DNA of 64,000 nucleotides from Desmodus rotundus (Eukaryota; Chordata; Mammalia; Chiroptera; Phyllostomidae), in the NCBI RefSeq assembly GCF_022682495.2, contig NC_071398.1, positions 15,258,934-15,322,933 of the forward strand, given 5' to 3'. The notes beneath the pieces were generated by a model. It worked only from the letters and a program-made list of their open reading frames with translations, did no database searches and was not told where the DNA came from. Below are positions 35,877 to 46,639 of this stretch, piece after piece. Each line of letters starts with the position of its first letter. Within the stretch, counting starts at the first letter, position 1. Position numbers and translations under genes: made by a program.

Positions 35877-36066
35877 GTATGAGAGTTTGGGGACATGTTT
35901 TGCAGAAACTATGCATCTGTTAATGATGGAGTCTATTCAGTTAGGTACTACTGAGCCTGAAGAGAGAAAATTAAAAGCCAGAAAGCCTCTATTGAGGTTT
36001 TGTGTCCTTGTTGATAAGGCAGCACTTGCACACTGAGTTTTTCTTGGTAGGCTAAAAGATATTCTT

Positions 36067-36265
36067 GCCCTGGCTGCTGTGGCTAAGTGGATTGAGTGAT
36101 GGCCTGTGAACTAAAAGGTCACTGGTTCAATTAGTAGTTAGGGCACATGCCAGGCCCCCAACTGGGGGTATGCAAGAAGCAACTGATTAGTGTATCTCTT
36201 GCACTTTGATGTTTCTCTCTCTCTCTTCCTCCGTTCCCCTCTCTCTAAAATGTAAATAAATAAAG
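36067..36265 (+). mobile_element. VES SINE
   Basis: Head gccctggctgctgtggctaa; the B box is altered to ggttcaattagtagttaggg. Flanks aaagatattctt and aaagatatttct give the target duplication. Confidence 0.94.
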
Positions 36266-36651
36266 TCTTTTTTTAAAAAAGATATTTCTCCTGGATTGAC
36301 TCTCCAGCTGGGGAAAAAAGATTATAGTGATCAAACAAACAGTTGTTTCTCTGATTTAAAAACAATGGGTGTTTATAAATATAATACATGCTCATTTGAA
36401 ATCCACATAATACAGAAAGTAGAAAGAATAAAGCAATTCATTACCCGTAAGTATGTTTATAAATAGAATACATACTCATTTAAAATCCAATACAGAAAAG
36501 TAGAAAGAATAAAGCAATAAATTACCCAAATTCTAAAATATTCAGAAACAAGCAATGGTTAACATTTAATTAACATTCTAAATAATTCTCTGATCTTGTT
36601 ACCCTAGATCTTGTTATCTAGAATATATAAAGAGCTCTCAAAACAACATTT

Positions 36652-36662
36652 TATATATATAT

Positions 36663-36702
<40 letters not shown>
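36652..36702. repeat. (AT)n then (GA)n microsatellite
   Basis: A tatata tract runs directly into about ten GA units, inside the L1 fragment. Confidence 0.85.
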
Positions 36703-36703
<1 letters not shown>

Positions 36704-36842
36704 TAAAGAACTCTGAACATTAAAAAGCAATTAAGATAGAAAATGGCAAAAGACATGAATAGACATTTTACCAGGGAGGAGAAAGATGATCAGTAAGCAT
36801 GTGAAAAGATTGTGTACATTATTAGCCATTAGAAAAATGCAA

Positions 36843-37055
36843 GCCCTAGCTGGTAGGGCTCATTGGATTGGGTGCCAGCCTGCAAACCAAAAGGTTGCTG
36901 GTTCAATTCCCTGTCAGGGCATGTGCCTTGGTTGTGGGCCAGGTCCCCAGTTGGTGGCGTGCAGGAGGCACCTGATTGATGTGTCTCTCCTTCTCTTTCT
37001 CCTTCACTTCCCCTCTCTCTGAGAAATAAATACAAAAATCTTTTTTTAAAAATTA
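36843..37055 (+). mobile_element. VES SINE
   Basis: Head gccctagctggtagggctca and B box ctggttcaattccctgtcag, then a cttctctttctccttcact tail and A-rich end. Both flanks carry aaaaatgcaa. Confidence 0.95.
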
Positions 37056-37440
37056 AAAAAATGCAAATTAAAACCACAGTGAGATATCACTATATGCCTA
37101 CTAAAACAGTTAACATAAAATGGAGTGATAGTACTAATTACTGACAAGGATGCCAAGAAAGTGGATCTCTCATAAACTGCTGTTGGGAATGTAAAGTGGT
37201 ATAGCCATTTTGGAAGATAGTTTGTCAGGTTCTTAAAAAAATATTCTGAAAATGGCCAAGCTGTATAGATGGACGCTAGATGAGCAGTTGCCAGGGAACA
37301 GGGACAGGTTGAAGGTTGAGAATATAAAGGGTAGCACAAGAGCATTCTTTTGTGGTGATGGACAAACTGTACCTTGACGGCTACGGTGGTTACTTGAATC
37401 TGCACATGGGAAAAATTGCATAAAACTGTACATATTCTTT

Positions 37441-38013
37441 ATTATACAGTGATGTTTTATTAAGTCATAAATATTGGAGTCTTATCCCAAAAGTTACTGA
37501 AATTTTAAAAATGGGGATTGTGATTTATTTTTAGCCCTAGACTTTGTGTTTCATCACACACCAAGATCCAATTCCAGATGATGATTTTTTTATAGGATAC
37601 TGTTATGTGCACATTTTCAGTTTAAAGAGATTTATATTATTGAGATTTAATTTTGTATTTTTAGTATCTCTACAATGTGTTGTTGTGTTTCAAATATATT
37701 CAGATCCCCTCCCCTACCAAATAATTTAGCAGAACTGATAATAGAACTTCTTACTGAAGTTGCTCTAGTCTGTCCTATAGTGTCCTTCAGGCTTTAATCC
37801 TCCAGCTTTAGTTAAATTAAGCAGGCGCAGACTTTTGCTATGGAAACAATACATAAACAGAACTTGGCTCGCTTACTTCTGTAAAGCAGAGGGTGGCCCG
37901 AAGAGAAGTATACTGATACTAGATGAATGTTTTTAGAGAGTAGTGTTAACAGTAGCAGTAATTTGTTTATTGAGTGCAACATAATGCTTCTCTAAAAATG
38001 GGATTGGATAAAA
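37441..38013. other. Intron 3 stretch, unassigned
   Basis: No repeat or exon was recognised. Confidence 0.45.
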
Positions 38014-38061
38014 TGACCGGTACCAGTCCGTGACCTGTTAGGAACCGGGCTGCACAGCAGT
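38014..38061. mobile_element. hAT-type transposon terminal scrap
   Basis: The words ggtaccagtccgtgacctg and ttaggaaccgggctgcacag match the start of a common mammalian non-autonomous hAT family. It is cut off by the L1 that follows. Confidence 0.55.
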
Positions 38062-38560
38062 TCATTTCACTCATTAGATTCCACATATGAGTGAAATCAT
38101 ATGGTACGTGTCTTTCTCTGACTGGCTTATTTCACTTAGCGTAATGCTTCCCAGGTCCATCCATGCTATTGCAAAGGGTAAGATTTCCTTTTTTTTGTTT
38201 TAAAGTCCAAGTAGTATTCTATTATGTAACTGTATCACAGCTTTTTAATCCACTCATCCAGTGATGAACACTTGGGCTGCTTCCAAATCTTGGCTATTGT
38301 AAATAATGCTGCAGTGACCATAGGGATGCATATATTCTTTCAAATTAGTGTTTTGGATTTCTTCAGGTACATTCCTAGAAGTAGAATCACTGGGTCATAA
38401 GGCAGTTCCATTTTAATTTGTTGAGGTAACTCCATGCTGCTTTCCCAGTGGGTGCACCAATCTGCATTCCTACCGACAGTGCACGAGGATTCCCTTTTCT
38501 CCACATCTTCTCCAACACTTGTTTGTTCATTGTACTGGAACTTTTACAGTGCATACTCAT
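38062..38560 (-). mobile_element. L1 3' end, antisense, 5' truncated
   Basis: It has attccacatatgagtgaaat, ctggcttatttcacttagcg, cttgggctgcttccaaatct and actgggtcataaggcagttc, the same L1 3' UTR class as at 29.5-30.0 kb. Confidence 0.85.
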
Positions 38561-39202
38561 CATGTCAAAACAAGAAGAGGAAAGTAGATTTCAAATGTCA
38601 TTCTTTTAAGACACAATAGACTGTACATTATTTTATCTAATTAGATAGCAAAGCATCATGTTTGTTATACAGTAACACTGTGACTGGGCTGAAAGAATGT
38701 ACATATTATATGGCCTCACATTTTCACCTGGATGTCTCAGTGTTAACTTGAATATAGCATGACCAACATGGAAAACATTACCCTTTCTCCCTCCAAGCCT
38801 ATTGTAAATCAGTGACCTTTCCTTTTTTTTTTTTTTAATTTGCTAGTGATACCACCATTTTTCTGGATATTGAAGCTCAGGACTTCTAATTTCTCTGTTT
38901 TCATCTTTTTATTATTTTATGTGTAGTCAGTTATGAAGATCTCATTAGGATCTCATAGGAAAGATTTATTGCATTCATCCCTTTCCATTCCTATTTTCTG
39001 TTTATGTTCTTATTTCCACCTTAGTTTAAACTTCTAGTTTGCATGATTTTAGTGCTTCAGTCTCTTACTTGGTTTCCATGATTGTATCTTTTTCTCCTTC
39101 TTAGAATCTTAATTTCTTTTTATCATGTACTTTCCTATATCATATATTACTTATAAAAAATGTCTGCCTTTTTAGGGTCTTAACTAACTTCTTTTTTTTT
39201 TG
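38561..39202. other. Intron 3 stretch, unassigned
   Basis: AT-rich with a T14 run near 38830; nothing recognised. Confidence 0.45.
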
Positions 39203-39397
39203 AAGATTTTATTTATTTATATATAGAGAGGAAGGGATGGAGAAAGGGAGAAAAACATCAGTATGTGGTTGCCTCTCATGTGCCCCCCACCAGGGACCTG
39301 GCCTGCAACCCAGGCACATGCCCCAACCAGGAACCGAACTGGCGACCCTTTGGTTTGCAGGCCAGCACTCAATCCACTGAGCAACACCAGCCAGGAC
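39203..39397 (-). mobile_element. VES SINE with target duplication
   Basis: Well-preserved antisense copy; actaacttctt occurs on both sides. The head ends gagcaacaccagccagga, with the last bases changed. Confidence 0.95.
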
Positions 39398-39559
39398 TTC
39401 ACTAACTTCTTAAAGTTTAATACATACCACTTTGTTCTCTATTATGAGCCACCTGTATAATTCTGGCTGAAGCAATAACATTCAATGTGGGTATTTCCAT
39501 AGTAGATCCTCAATAAAAAGAGGGAAGGGGTAGATTGGTGACCAAGAGAATGTTTTTGC

Positions 39560-40115
39560 CTTTTTGGAACTTACATGGTACTGAGGAAGACAGATAATGT
39601 ATAATACACTTTTTCTAGTGATCAGCACTAAATAGTAAAACAGGATAAGAGGACAGAGATACGGTATTTTAGACAGGGTGGAGGTCTCTGAGCAGCTGAC
39701 CTTTGAGTACAGAGCTGAAGGAGTAAGGTAATATGAAGAACAAAGGGAAGAATATTCCAGAGGAATAAAATATTAAGTGTGAAGGCCCTGAGGTTAGGAA
39801 TGAGCTTGGATGGATCATGCAATAAGGCCAGGGTGGCCAGAGCAGAGTGTAGAAGCAATAGGGTAGGAGAAGGTAAGGAACAAGTTAGCCAGGGCCTTGT
39901 GAACATCACATAGGCCTTGTAAATCATTACAGAGCATTTGAATTTAATTCTGAGTGTGGAAAGAAGCCATTATACAGTTCTGAACAAGGTATTGGAATTT
40001 TTTTGGTTAATATTTTGAGTTTGTTCTGACTCATGGACAGAGAATAGGCTGTAGGGAAGCAAAAGTGAAAACAGGGAGAGCCGTTATAAGGCTGTTGCAA
40101 TGATCCAGGCTTTAA
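39560..40115 (-). mobile_element. Ancient L2-like relic
   Basis: Phrases tgaaggccctgaggttagga, aagttagccagggccttgtg and aggctgttgcaatgatccag are known from an ancient mammalian repeat that I take to be antisense L2. The family name is uncertain. A MIR scrap follows at 40385-40445 (acatttatttattactaac). Confidence 0.5.
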
Positions 40116-40549
40116 TTGCTTCTCTATAAATGTTACAGGACTGAAAACCATGTTGGGTAAATCATATTATCTGATAATAGGCAAAAGTCTTCATGTCCTT
40201 TCCTGGGTAGAGGAGGATGCATTAATAAATTATGATGTTGCTTGGTTACAAAATCCACTATAAAGCCAGGGTTGGGCCAGCAGGGAAGGAATAAAGCATT
40301 CACCTGAAGAACCACATAGAATTAAACTCCTTATACACACTTACCCTTATTGATTCCATGCTTAGAATCATGAATGCAGACTAATAGCTAACATTTATTT
40401 ATTACTAACTACATGCCAGACACTGTAGTAGGCACTCTGTATTTGATATCACATGTCAGGATACTTTATAAACCATAAGAGAAAAGAAAACTTTATAAAC
40501 AGAAGAGAAAAATTTTTTGGCGGGGGAAGAGAAATTTTTTTTAAAGGTT

Positions 40550-41265
40550 ATTAGGGAGTTCATAAATCTCAGGCTTGGAAGCTGCGTGGTGTGGAACTCT
40601 GTCTAGCCACCCTACCTAGTACTGGTGTAGTGAGATCATCACTGGTACGGTGATTCGTGACCACAGCTTGTACTGACGGTGCTTGGGGTTGGGCGCCAGG
40701 AACTCCATCAGTACTGCCTTGAAGAGCTGGATACCTCCTCTGCTGTGCTTACTGAAAAATGGATTTATGCAACCCGTATTATTCCATAGTTCCCTTGCTG
40801 TTTCAATGTATTAAAACAGCCACTGAGAAAAATCTTTTTCCTAGATACTATTGTGGCCAAGAATAGGAGTGGGGAGAACTCTCTACGAAGCTTCTAAGAT
40901 CTCCACTAAGAGCGAGGAAACCACCACGTCAAAACAGAGGAATCAGACTAACGCTGCAGTAAAGCTGCCTCAGTAAAGACTGTGACCTGAGGAAGTAGCG
41001 TGCCTCTTCTGGAGGAGAATGTTTTCTACTTCAGTCTTTGGAGTTCTTTTACATAAAATGTCATGTATATGTTAAACAATATAGCCACACAAAAGAAAGT
41101 GTCACCCACAATAAAAAGAAAATAATTACTAGAAGCAGACGCAGGAATGGCCTAGATCTGACTGTAACTATGTTGGAGTTACCAGAAAGATAATTTAATG
41201 TAATCATGATAAAGTGCTAAGTCATCTGGTAGAAAAGGTGGACTACATATGTGAAGAAATGGAGG
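40550..41265. other. Unassigned block in intron 3
   Basis: The first 430 bp are GC-richer than the surroundings and match no repeat I recognise; short open frames run on both strands but none has a known domain. The last part (from about 41.15 kb, cagacgcaggaatggcc) may be degraded L1 5' sequence leading into the ORF2 block. Confidence 0.35.
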
Positions 41266-41324
41266 AATTTTAACATAGACATGGAAATTTGTTTTAAATT
41301 GAAAGGATAATGAATGATAAGGAC

Positions 41325-43190
41325 AAAGACACAAGAAGAGAAAACTATAGACCAATATCCCTAATCAATATAAACAGAAAAATTCTCAACAAAAACTAGC
41401 AAACCAAATCCAATCCAACAGCACGTTACAAAAGGATTATATAAATGACCAAGTGAGATTTACCCCAGCAATGAAAAAGGTGATTCAACTTATGAAAATC
41501 AAATGATATAATACATCTTATTAATGGAATGAAAGAATAAAAGTGACATGATTCTCTCAGTTGACACAGGAAAGGCTTTTAAAATTTAATAGTCTTTCAT
41601 TAAAAAATCAAAAACAAAAAACCCCCAACAAATTAAGGGAAAGGGAAATTCCCTAACATGATCAAGGTTATTTATGAAAAGCTCACAGCTAACATCATAC
41701 TTACGTTAAAAGACTGAAAGCTTACCCTTAAGTTCAAGAACAAGATGAGGTTGCCCAGCTTCACCACTGCTATTCAGCTTTTGTGCTAGGAATTCTAGCC
41801 AGAGCTATTAGGCAATAAAAAGAAATAAAAGACATCCAGATTGGAAAGGAAGAGGTAAAACTGCCTGTATTCACAGATGACATGTTTTTATACATAGAAA
41901 ATTCCAAATAACCCAGAAGAAAGCAACTAGAGCTAAACGAATTCAGCAGAATTTTAGGGTTTTGAAGATCCACACACACTTACCAGTTGCTTTTCTAGAT
42001 ACCAGTGATGAACAATCTGAAGAAATTAAGAAAGCAATTTCACCCTGGCTGTTGTGACTCAGTGGATTGAGTGTCAGCCTGTGAACTGGAAGATCTCAGA
42101 TTTGATTCTCTGTCAGAGCTCATGCCTGGGTTGTGGGCCAGGGCCCTAATTGGGGACATGCAGGAGGCAACCTATCGATGTTTCTCTTGCACACTGGTGT
42201 TTCTCTCTCTCTCTCTCTCTCCCTCCCTTTCCCCCTCAATGAAAATGAATAAATAAGATCTTTTTAAAAACAAAGCAATGACATTTAAAATAATTAAATA
42301 ATTAGAAATAAATTTAACCAAGGAGGTGTGAGACTTGTATGCTGAAAACTATAAATATTGCTGAAATAAAAATAAGTGGAAATAAATAAAAATGTAATCT
42401 AAATATAAATAAAAATAGACATTCCATGTTCAAATATATGAAGGCTTACTAATGTTAAAATATCAATAATCTTCAAAGTAACCTATAGATTCAATGCAAT
42501 ACCTACCAAAATTCTGACGCCCTTTTTTGCAGAATGGAAAAACATATCCTCACGTTCATATGGAATTGCAGAGGGCCTGGAATAGCCAAAACAATCCTGA
42601 AAAAGAATTAAGTTGGAGGACTCACTGATCCTGACTTGTAACTTACTACAAAGCTACAGTATTTAAAACAGTATGGTACTGTCATACAGACAGACCAGTG
42701 GAATAGGATAAAAGCCTAGAAATAAGCCCTCATGTATAATATATGGTCGATTCATTTTTGTCAGGGTACCAAGACCAGTCAGTAGGTCAAGGACAGTCTT
42801 TTAAAAAAATGGTGCTGGGAAAATTGGATATCCACATGCAAAATAATGTCATGGACCTTTACCTCACATATTTATACAAAACTTAACTCAAAATGGCTCA
42901 AAGAGCTAACACTATAAAACTCTTAGAAGAAAACATTGAAGAAAATTTTCTTGACGTTGGATTTGGTAAGTATGACACCAAAAGCATGGGTAACAAAAGA
43001 GAAAATAGACATATTAGACTCCATCAAAATTTAAAACTTTTGTGCCTCAGAGGTCTACCAAGAAAGTGAAAAGACAGCCTATAGACTGGGGGATAATATT
43101 TCCAAATCACCTGTCAACGAGGGATTAATGTTCAGTATGTATAAAGAACCCCTACAACTCAACAACATCAAAACAGATCATATACATACA
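41325..43190 (+). mobile_element. L1 ORF2 fragment, sense
   Basis: ORF2 landmarks in order are aaaactatagaccaatatcc, gatgaggttgcccagcttca, attcacagatgacatgtttt (encoding the YADDM-region equivalent, here TDDM), caatacctaccaaaattctg and aaaaatggtgctgggaaaat. Frameshifts and stops throughout. A VES SINE at 42041-42262 splits it. Confidence 0.85.
42041..42262 (+). mobile_element. VES SINE
   Basis: Head caccctggctgttgtgactc, B box gatttgattctctgtcag. Flanking words aaagcaat on both sides give the duplication. Confidence 0.94.
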
Positions 43191-43204
43191 CACTCACGTA
43201 TACT

Positions 43205-44394
43205 CCCAAAGAATGTTGACTTTTTGTTTGTTTGTTTAAGCAAGTACTTTACTTGGTTGGAGTCAACCTGCAAAACCTAACCTGTGGTTGGTGGCAGCTC
43301 ATAATCTCATTTTAGTTATTTTCGCCTTAGTTAGGCTGCTTGGGATCTGTCTTGTTCATAAATGATGGTTTACAAGGTAAGCTAAAGGATTGGTCAGAGT
43401 TTATATCTATAATTGGAGCTCCCATCTCTGGTTGTCTCCTTTCTGGGGTTTCTGTTTTACTTTCTAGAAGATGTAGACCGTTTTTTTACAAAGTCCCAGG
43501 AGTTTCAGCCACTATGTAAGTTATAGACTGTGGCTTTCTCTCATTCAAAGCCTTAAAAACAGGAAACACACCTATTGTTATTCTTTCCTTACTTGTGCCA
43601 GTTTGCTTCTAGTATCTGCTTCCTTTGGTCGCTCTCCATGCTTTTAAGTTATTCTTTATATTTGTTTCAGTTTGCAGTTATCTACATAATGGTGGTTTAA
43701 AGAGGTGTTACTTAGCTATCAGATTGGACCTGGGAGACTCCCTAAGTTCTATGTTCTACGTTCTAAGTTCTGTACTTCTTCAGGCTCTTTTTTTTTTTTT
43801 TTTTTTTTTAAGATTTTATTTATTTTTATAGACAGAGGGGAAGGGAGGGAGAAAGAGAGGGAGAGAAACACCAGTGTGTGGTTGCCTCTCACGTGACCCC
43901 TTACTGGGGACCTGGCCTGCAACCCAGGCATGTGCCCTGACTAGGAATCGAACTGGTGACCCTTTGGTTTGCAGGCCCACACTCAGTCCACTGAGCTACA
44001 CCAGCCAGGGCTCTTTTTTTTTTTTTTCAATTGTCTCCTTTTTTTGTGGTCACTATTTTTATCTCTAGTACCTTCTGGTCATCCCTATTATCAATCTTGT
44101 AGAGTCATCTTGACCTTAGCAACAGTGAAGGGTACCAAAAAAAGTCAAGTAGCCCAGCTTACTAAGTCAATTGAAATTCTAAGTTGGTAACATGGAATAG
44201 GCTTTTTTAGACTCTTTCTACTAAAAGTGTCTGTGATTTTAATAGCCTGTTAGAGGACCTTCCCACATACCTAAGTTTTTAGGTCTGGTCTGGATGGTCA
44301 GGGTCTCCTAGATTATAGCATCAGCATTTAAGTACTGTGTTCTTCACAGTACTTAAAAAAGACTTTGAAAAATTTTTGTTGATCTAGATATTTG
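43205..44394. other. Unassigned 1.0-kb block (SINE excluded) between two L1 pieces
   Basis: It starts with (GTTT)n and separates two sense L1 fragments. It holds words such as agtcccaggagtttcagcca that I do not recognise, plus the VES SINE at 43.8 kb. It could be an old LTR or an insertion of unique DNA. Confidence 0.35.
43810..44011 (-). mobile_element. VES SINE, young-looking copy
   Basis: A near-consensus antisense copy with a long T run. The duplication ggctctttttttttt is at both ends; the head ends gctacaccagccagggc. Confidence 0.96.
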
Positions 44395-45015
44395 TCATGG
44401 TCAGTGATGCATCTGATAAAGGGTTAATATCCAAAATTGCTAAAGAATTTATACAACTGTACACCCCCCAAAAATCCAATTAAAAAATGAGAAAAGAACC
44501 TTCTCCAAAGAGGACTTACAGATGGCCAATAGACATAGGAAAACATGCTCTGTGTCACTAATTATCAGAGAAATGCAAATTAAAGCCACAATGAGAGACC
44601 ACCTCATACCTGTCACAATGACTATCATCAATAAATCAACAAACAACAAGTGTTGGAGAGGATACAGAGAAAACGGAACCGTTGTGCATTGTTGATGGAA
44701 ATGCATATGGGTGCAGCCACAATGGGAAGCAATATGGAGTTACTTCAACAAATTAAAAATGGAACTGCCTTATAACTCAGTGATTCTACTGCTGGGAATA
44801 TATCTGAAGAAACTGAAAACACTAATTCAAAAGAATATGTGCACCCCTGTTCATTGCAGCATTATATATAATAGCCAAGATTTGGAAGCAGCCCAAGTGA
44901 CAGTCAGTAGGTGGGTGGATAAAAAAGCTGTGGTACATTTACACAATGAAATACTACTTGGCTGTAATGAAGAAGGAAATCTTACCCTTCGTGACAGCAT
45001 GGATGAACCTAGAGA
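44395..45015 (+). mobile_element. L1 3' region, sense
   Basis: It has gataaagggttaatatccaa, aatgcaaattaaagccacaa, tgttgatggaaatgcatatg, ttcattgcagcattatata and acagcatggatgaacctaga. It begins in a part of L1 that the fragment ending near 43.19 kb already covers, so it is probably a separate insertion. Confidence 0.85.
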
Positions 45016-45119
45016 GTAAAAAATAACAAAAAACTCCTCATCCCTTGTAATACAGTATTTCAGAATTTTATAATTCTTAAACTATTTCTAAAATTTAGAA
45101 GGTCATTCACTACCTATTG

Positions 45120-45415
45120 TCTTATTTTATTTTTTGATTTTGAGAGTATGTTTATTAAAGCTGCAGACAGTGAGATGAGGGGCTTAGGATAGAAGAAGCA
45201 ACAGAAGAGAACCTAGGCAGGCCTGCTTTGGCTCACTGGAAGGTCAGAGAAAAGGGGTCCTTGAGGGCAAATTCAGTGGGTTAGTCCAGGATAAGCTGCT
45301 GCTGCCCTTTGCCTGCCTGGTTGCAAGTCTTGTGGGAACCCTTAGCATTTAAGGAGATTCGTACCTGAGAAGGAAGAAAGATGTGGGCATGCTCCTGGGA
45401 AGGAGAATGTGCCCA
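45120..45415 (-). other. Possible retroposed or LTR sequence with an antisense poly(A) signal
   Basis: GC-richer than its flanks. On the minus strand the block ends with ctttaataaac (AATAAA) near 45150, followed by an A-rich stretch (T-rich on plus). No coding similarity or defined family was recognised. Confidence 0.35.
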
Positions 45416-45555
45416 CTTACTTTTTTTAACTTACTTTTTTGAAATAACATTTTACACATTAATATGTGATACAGATCTAAAGATTTACTGTTGTAAGGTT
45501 ATTGTAAAATGCATGGATAATGAATTTGTTTTCTGTGTTTTTTCTTCCTGATTAG

Positions 45556-45755
45556 CTGCTGGGATACAGTGAAAAGCCGATAAATCTACAGATGTTTATT
45601 GGAACAGCAGATGATCGATATTTACGACCTCATGCATTTTACCAGGTGCATCGAATCACTGGGAAGACAGTTGCTACTGCAAGCCAAGAGATAATAATTG
45701 CCAGCACAAAGGTTCTGGAAATTCCACTTCTTCCTGAAAACAATATGTCAGCCAG
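45556..45755 (+). CDS. NFATC3: NFATC3 exon 4: Rel-homology domain core
   Basis: The exon is 200 bp (66 codons plus AG of a serine completed in exon 5), entered in phase 0. It starts [20 protein letters not shown] and runs through [18 protein letters not shown] to LLPENNMSA, the N-terminal immunoglobulin-like part of the Rel domain. The acceptor has a strong ttttttcttcctgattag tract; the donor reads ag|gtattt, a weaker match after position +3. The LLGYS serine differs from the asparagine I recall in human. Reading past the donor, the frame stays open for 35 codons to a stop at about 45859, so a retained intron would truncate the domain. Confidence 0.98.
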
Positions 45756-46139
45756 GTATTTTGAAACATACCCACAAATGGATAGTTTTTTTCCCCTAAA
45801 ACAACTTTTGGAAAAAACATACATTTCTTTTTATAGTCCACAAATAAAATATTTGTTCTAAATTAACTGAATAACATTATTTACATAATCATAGTATATT
45901 TTCCAGAAAGAAAATTCAATTCAAAAGTTTATGAACCCATGTAGTACTAGTCAAACATTATGCTAGGTGACACAGAAAAAACCATTTGGATTTTTTTCAA
46001 GTAGCTCATAGTCTAATAGGGTAAACAGTGAATAAACAATTGCAGTATAATTATGATTGTTATGTTTCTTTTAAGGAAAACTTTGACCTCCTCTAGGTGG
46101 CCAACTTCCAAATGAGTATGCTGTAGAGTTTTGCTCACA

Positions 46140-46600
46140 AATATTAGTTATGATTATATATAGTTGCCTGTTAAAGAAACCTGAAATGCAGTGACTTAAA
46201 CAGTTAGAGGTTTAGTTTTGCATCCCATGATAAAAATACACACATAAGCATTTTAGGGCTAGCACAGTGGCTTCATAAGTCATTGAGTTTCTAAGGTCCT
46301 TCTCTTTTTTCTTCCCTGCAACTTTTAGTATATGGTTTCTATTCTCAAGATTGCCTCATGATTTAAAATGGCTGCTGGTGCTCTAGTCATCACAATCCCA
46401 ATCCCAGAAGGAATAAGGAGGAAGCAATAGAATGATGGTTAAAGGAGAACTTCGATCTGTGTCAGGCCTCTTTAAAGAGCTTGTCCCAGAAACCTACCTA
46501 ACACATCTCATTGATCATCCTTGTGTGTAAGGAAGACCGGGGTAATTTTTTTACCTGAATACATTGCCACCTCTAACAGTATAGGAGCCTATTATTAAGG
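46140..46600. mobile_element. Possible old LTR-type relic
   Basis: Phrases agtgacttaaacagttagag, aaaatggctgctggtgctct and ccagaaggaataaggaggaa resemble an old mammalian LTR or DNA-repeat class. Very diverged; the class is uncertain. Confidence 0.4.
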
Positions 46601-46639
46601 AAAAATGGAAGAAAGGATATTCAGTAGGCAACTGTTAAT

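Larger units (their letters stand above)
36600..37440 (+). mobile_element. L1 fragment, sense, split by a SINE
   Basis: L1 3'-region phrases are atataaagagctctcaaaac, ggcaaaagacatgaatagac, gcaaattaaaaccacagtg and actgctgttgggaatgtaa. The VES SINE at 36843-37055 interrupts it with an aaaaatgcaa duplication. From about 37.24 kb onward an internal jump joins a different part of the 3' UTR (gatgagcagttgccaggga). Confidence 0.75.
35877..45555 (+). other. NFATC3: NFATC3 intron 3
   Basis: It starts gtatga and ends ttcctgattag. About 9.7 kb, rich in SINEs and sense L1 fragments; the unassigned blocks within it are listed separately. Confidence 0.9.

Noticed and set aside
45592..45861. Separate gene starting at an internal ATG
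   Set aside because: It is exon 4 of NFATC3 read through its donor into the intron.
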